This document shows, in pieces, positions 62,565 through 64,000 of a DNA stretch of 64,000 nucleotides (position 1 is its first letter; each line of letters begins with the position of its first letter). The notes below the pieces were generated by a model. It was not told the DNA's origin, searched no databases, and worked only from the letters and a program-made list of their open reading frames with translations. A program made the translations under genes and the position numbers. Source of the stretch: Collinsella sp. AK_207A. Its GTDB lineage: Bacteria; Actinomycetota; Coriobacteriia; Coriobacteriales; Coriobacteriaceae. The stretch lies in NCBI RefSeq assembly GCF_902501965.1, contig NZ_CABWID010000020.1, forward strand, positions 57,925 to 121,924, in the 5' to 3' direction.

Positions 62565-63821
62565 TCATGCCTTCCTGAACTGGCGCCTCCTCGTCGATCC
62601 CTCCCCGACCAATTTGCCCGATTCAATGAGTGCGGATACGTGAGCGCTGGCGCTGCGTTTTGAGACTCCAGCAGCATCTGCCAGCGTGAAGCTGACTCGT
62701 GATGCAGCGAGCTCCAGTATGGCTTGGTCAGTGTCCCCCAGCTGCTTGGCAACTGTCGACTCGGTGTTCAAAACCCCACCTGCGTCTGGGACTGTAGCGC
62801 GGAAGATGCTTCCGTCCACGAGGGTCGGGTCCCCACCCATGAAGCTTCGTGCATACTTGAAGAGGTTGCGTGTGCCGCTCCCCAACTCCTCCGCAAGCCC
62901 TATCTGAGTGAAGACATTGGCAATCGAGGGATTCTTTGGCATCGGGTTAAAATCATTGAGCGTGATATTCCCCTCAAAGAACGTCCTGCTGGCGTTCTGG
63001 GTGTGCAAGCCCTCGCGGTCGATCTCCAGCTTTGCAGGATAGGGACTCGTGAATTCCCGGTGGATGAGCATGTTCGAGATGAGCTCACGGCATACGATGC
63101 CCCGCACGCTTACCCTTGCGTCTCCCTCAATAACAAAGGGATCGGGGAGATTACGCTCGCAGAACCCTATGAGGGCATCGTACGCATCGATGAGATTGGT
63201 CTTCACCGTCAGGCGGTCGTCGTAGCGGTCCTGGTCACGCAACCTGACCACAGCATCGCTTTTGTAAGTAGGACAGAGCGAGCCAATCGTCTCGTCGCTA
63301 CCGAACAGCAGGCCGGCGGCGAGAGTGAGGCCTTCTTGTCCTGTTGAGTAGTCCTTGACCAAAAGCTGGGCGCTCCGCAAGAGCTGCTCGTCATCCAACC
63401 CTGCCCAAGGATGTCCCGGCCGCCGTGCCGTAGCCATCTGCCTTGCACGATGTATAAGATCTGCACGCAAGTCGCTCAGCGTCAAATATGGAAAGATTCG
63501 CCGCTCAGCCTCGAGATTGCTCTTCCGGATATACATGGCAGAAATCTGACTGCCAGCGCTAACCTTTACATCGGCATCAGCGATGCGGTCGTATACGACG
63601 CCCTTATAGCGGTGAACACCCGGACTCATGGGGACCCAGATGCGGACGACGGTCTTGCCATTTACGACAACCATTTCAGTCTCGAGCATCACAGCGGGAT
63701 CGAACAGCTTGGGATTGCGGACGACATTGGCGATATTGCGCTGTATATCTATTGCCGCGCCTTCCGCAACGCCAGCAACAGTCCCATTGTCTTCCACGCC
63801 GAGGTAGACACTTCCACCCAT
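62565..63821 (-). pseudogene. AlbA_2-domain ATP-binding protein, 5'-truncated
   Basis: 418 readable residues starting GGSVYLGVEDNGTVAG, the middle of an AlbA_2 domain; the usual first roughly 30 residues (ending AFAN) are replaced by TAA-ACA-GCT-AAC-CAC, of which ANH is the last relic. The rest is intact: VRGIVCRELISNMLIHREFT, GLAEELGSGTRNLFKY and a C-terminal winged helix (FTLADAAGVSKRSASAHV). The cut is next to an IS481-type element, whose insertion probably caused the loss. Translation from the ATG at 63821 is possible but has no ribosome site. Confidence 0.75.
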
Positions 63822-63933
63822 GTGGTTAGCTGTTTAGTGCCAACAGGTTGTTTACGTCTGACTAGTGACAAGTAGGGAGGGCTCCGCGAAGCTGTGGATT
63901 GTCTAGGTCTGCAGCGAAGAGAGGGGCCCTCCC

Positions 63934-64000
63934 ATGTCACAACATCCTAACGCACGCCTCACGCCTTGGGGCCGTCAGCGGCTGGTCGAGCGCATCGAGG
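63934..64000 (+). mobile_element. IS481-family transposase, 5' end (continues past window)
   Basis: MSQHPNARLTPWGRQRLVER then IE, at the window edge. This matches the N-terminus of IS481-type transposases (Leu-Thr-Pro, Gly-Arg, Leu-Val-Glu-Arg). AGAGAGG precedes the ATG. The left end of the element should lie between 63822 and 63933. Confidence 0.8.

Noticed and set aside
1..64000. tRNA, rRNA or tmRNA genes
   Set aside because: I scanned by eye for cloverleaf-like arms and rRNA words in the intergenic stretches and saw none; a short tRNA could still be missed without a computed search.

Overview
The window is GC-rich, densely coded and has strong AGGAGG-type ribosome binding sites. Its gene content points to a gut actinobacterium of the class Coriobacteriia, most like Collinsella: two bile-salt-hydrolase-family enzymes, an extracytoplasmic MsrAB module with a CXXC micro-protein, BspA-type surface repeats, an LPXTG surface protein, and many small ATPases of the AAA/DUF4143 and DUF234 types. 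The genus is an inference from gene content; there is no rRNA or marker gene here to prove it.

Left part (1-23 kb), mostly ordinary housekeeping and transport. A partial ABC ATPase at the edge is followed by a bile salt hydrolase and a two-component system. Divergent from that system is a secreted MsrAB, a CXXC micro-protein, a membrane 4Fe-4S protein and a TlpA-like lipoprotein, which together look like an electron route to repair oxidised methionine outside the cytoplasm. Then come a SulP remnant, an XRE membrane regulator, a flavodoxin-membrane fusion, two ATPases (DUF234 and DUF4143), a YtrA-type GntR/ABC operon, a dihydrouridine synthase, and a MerR/radical SAM (NirJ2-like)/FecBCD-type gene set suggesting iron or haem uptake linked to tetrapyrrole chemistry.

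Middle part (23-43 kb), surface and envelope functions. There is a three-gene surface cluster ending in a BspA repeat protein whose 3' end runs into an insertion-sequence remnant. An ECF sigma/membrane protein/ABC operon, a broken AlbA_2 gene with a dense operator array, a methyltransferase, and an AraC regulator divergent from a two-subunit ABC transporter follow (a DtxR remnant lies just downstream). A second bile salt hydrolase converges on a large LPXTG protein.

Right part (43-64 kb), accessory and decaying. It holds two DUF4143 ATPases sharing a near-identical 3' segment, a TetR/MFS pair with matching operators, a toxin-antitoxin pair, a Fic protein, a double-XRE pseudogene, two copies of a roughly 400-bp repeat carrying two small ORFs, a lower-GC MFS gene with a hairpin leader, an Abi/HEPN-type gene and a truncated ATPase behind a 19-bp-arm inverted repeat. 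It ends with a three-gene operon (59-aa protein, DUF6414-like protein, Clp-like ATPase), a serine protease/membrane protein pair bracketed by roughly 300-bp direct repeats, and a 5'-truncated AlbA_2 gene interrupted by an IS481-type element at the window edge. This stretch looks like a defence or mobile-element island and is where undescribed systems are most likely. Four copies of a motif matching the usual 3' end of guaA, a known island integration site, are scattered from 31 to 54 kb.
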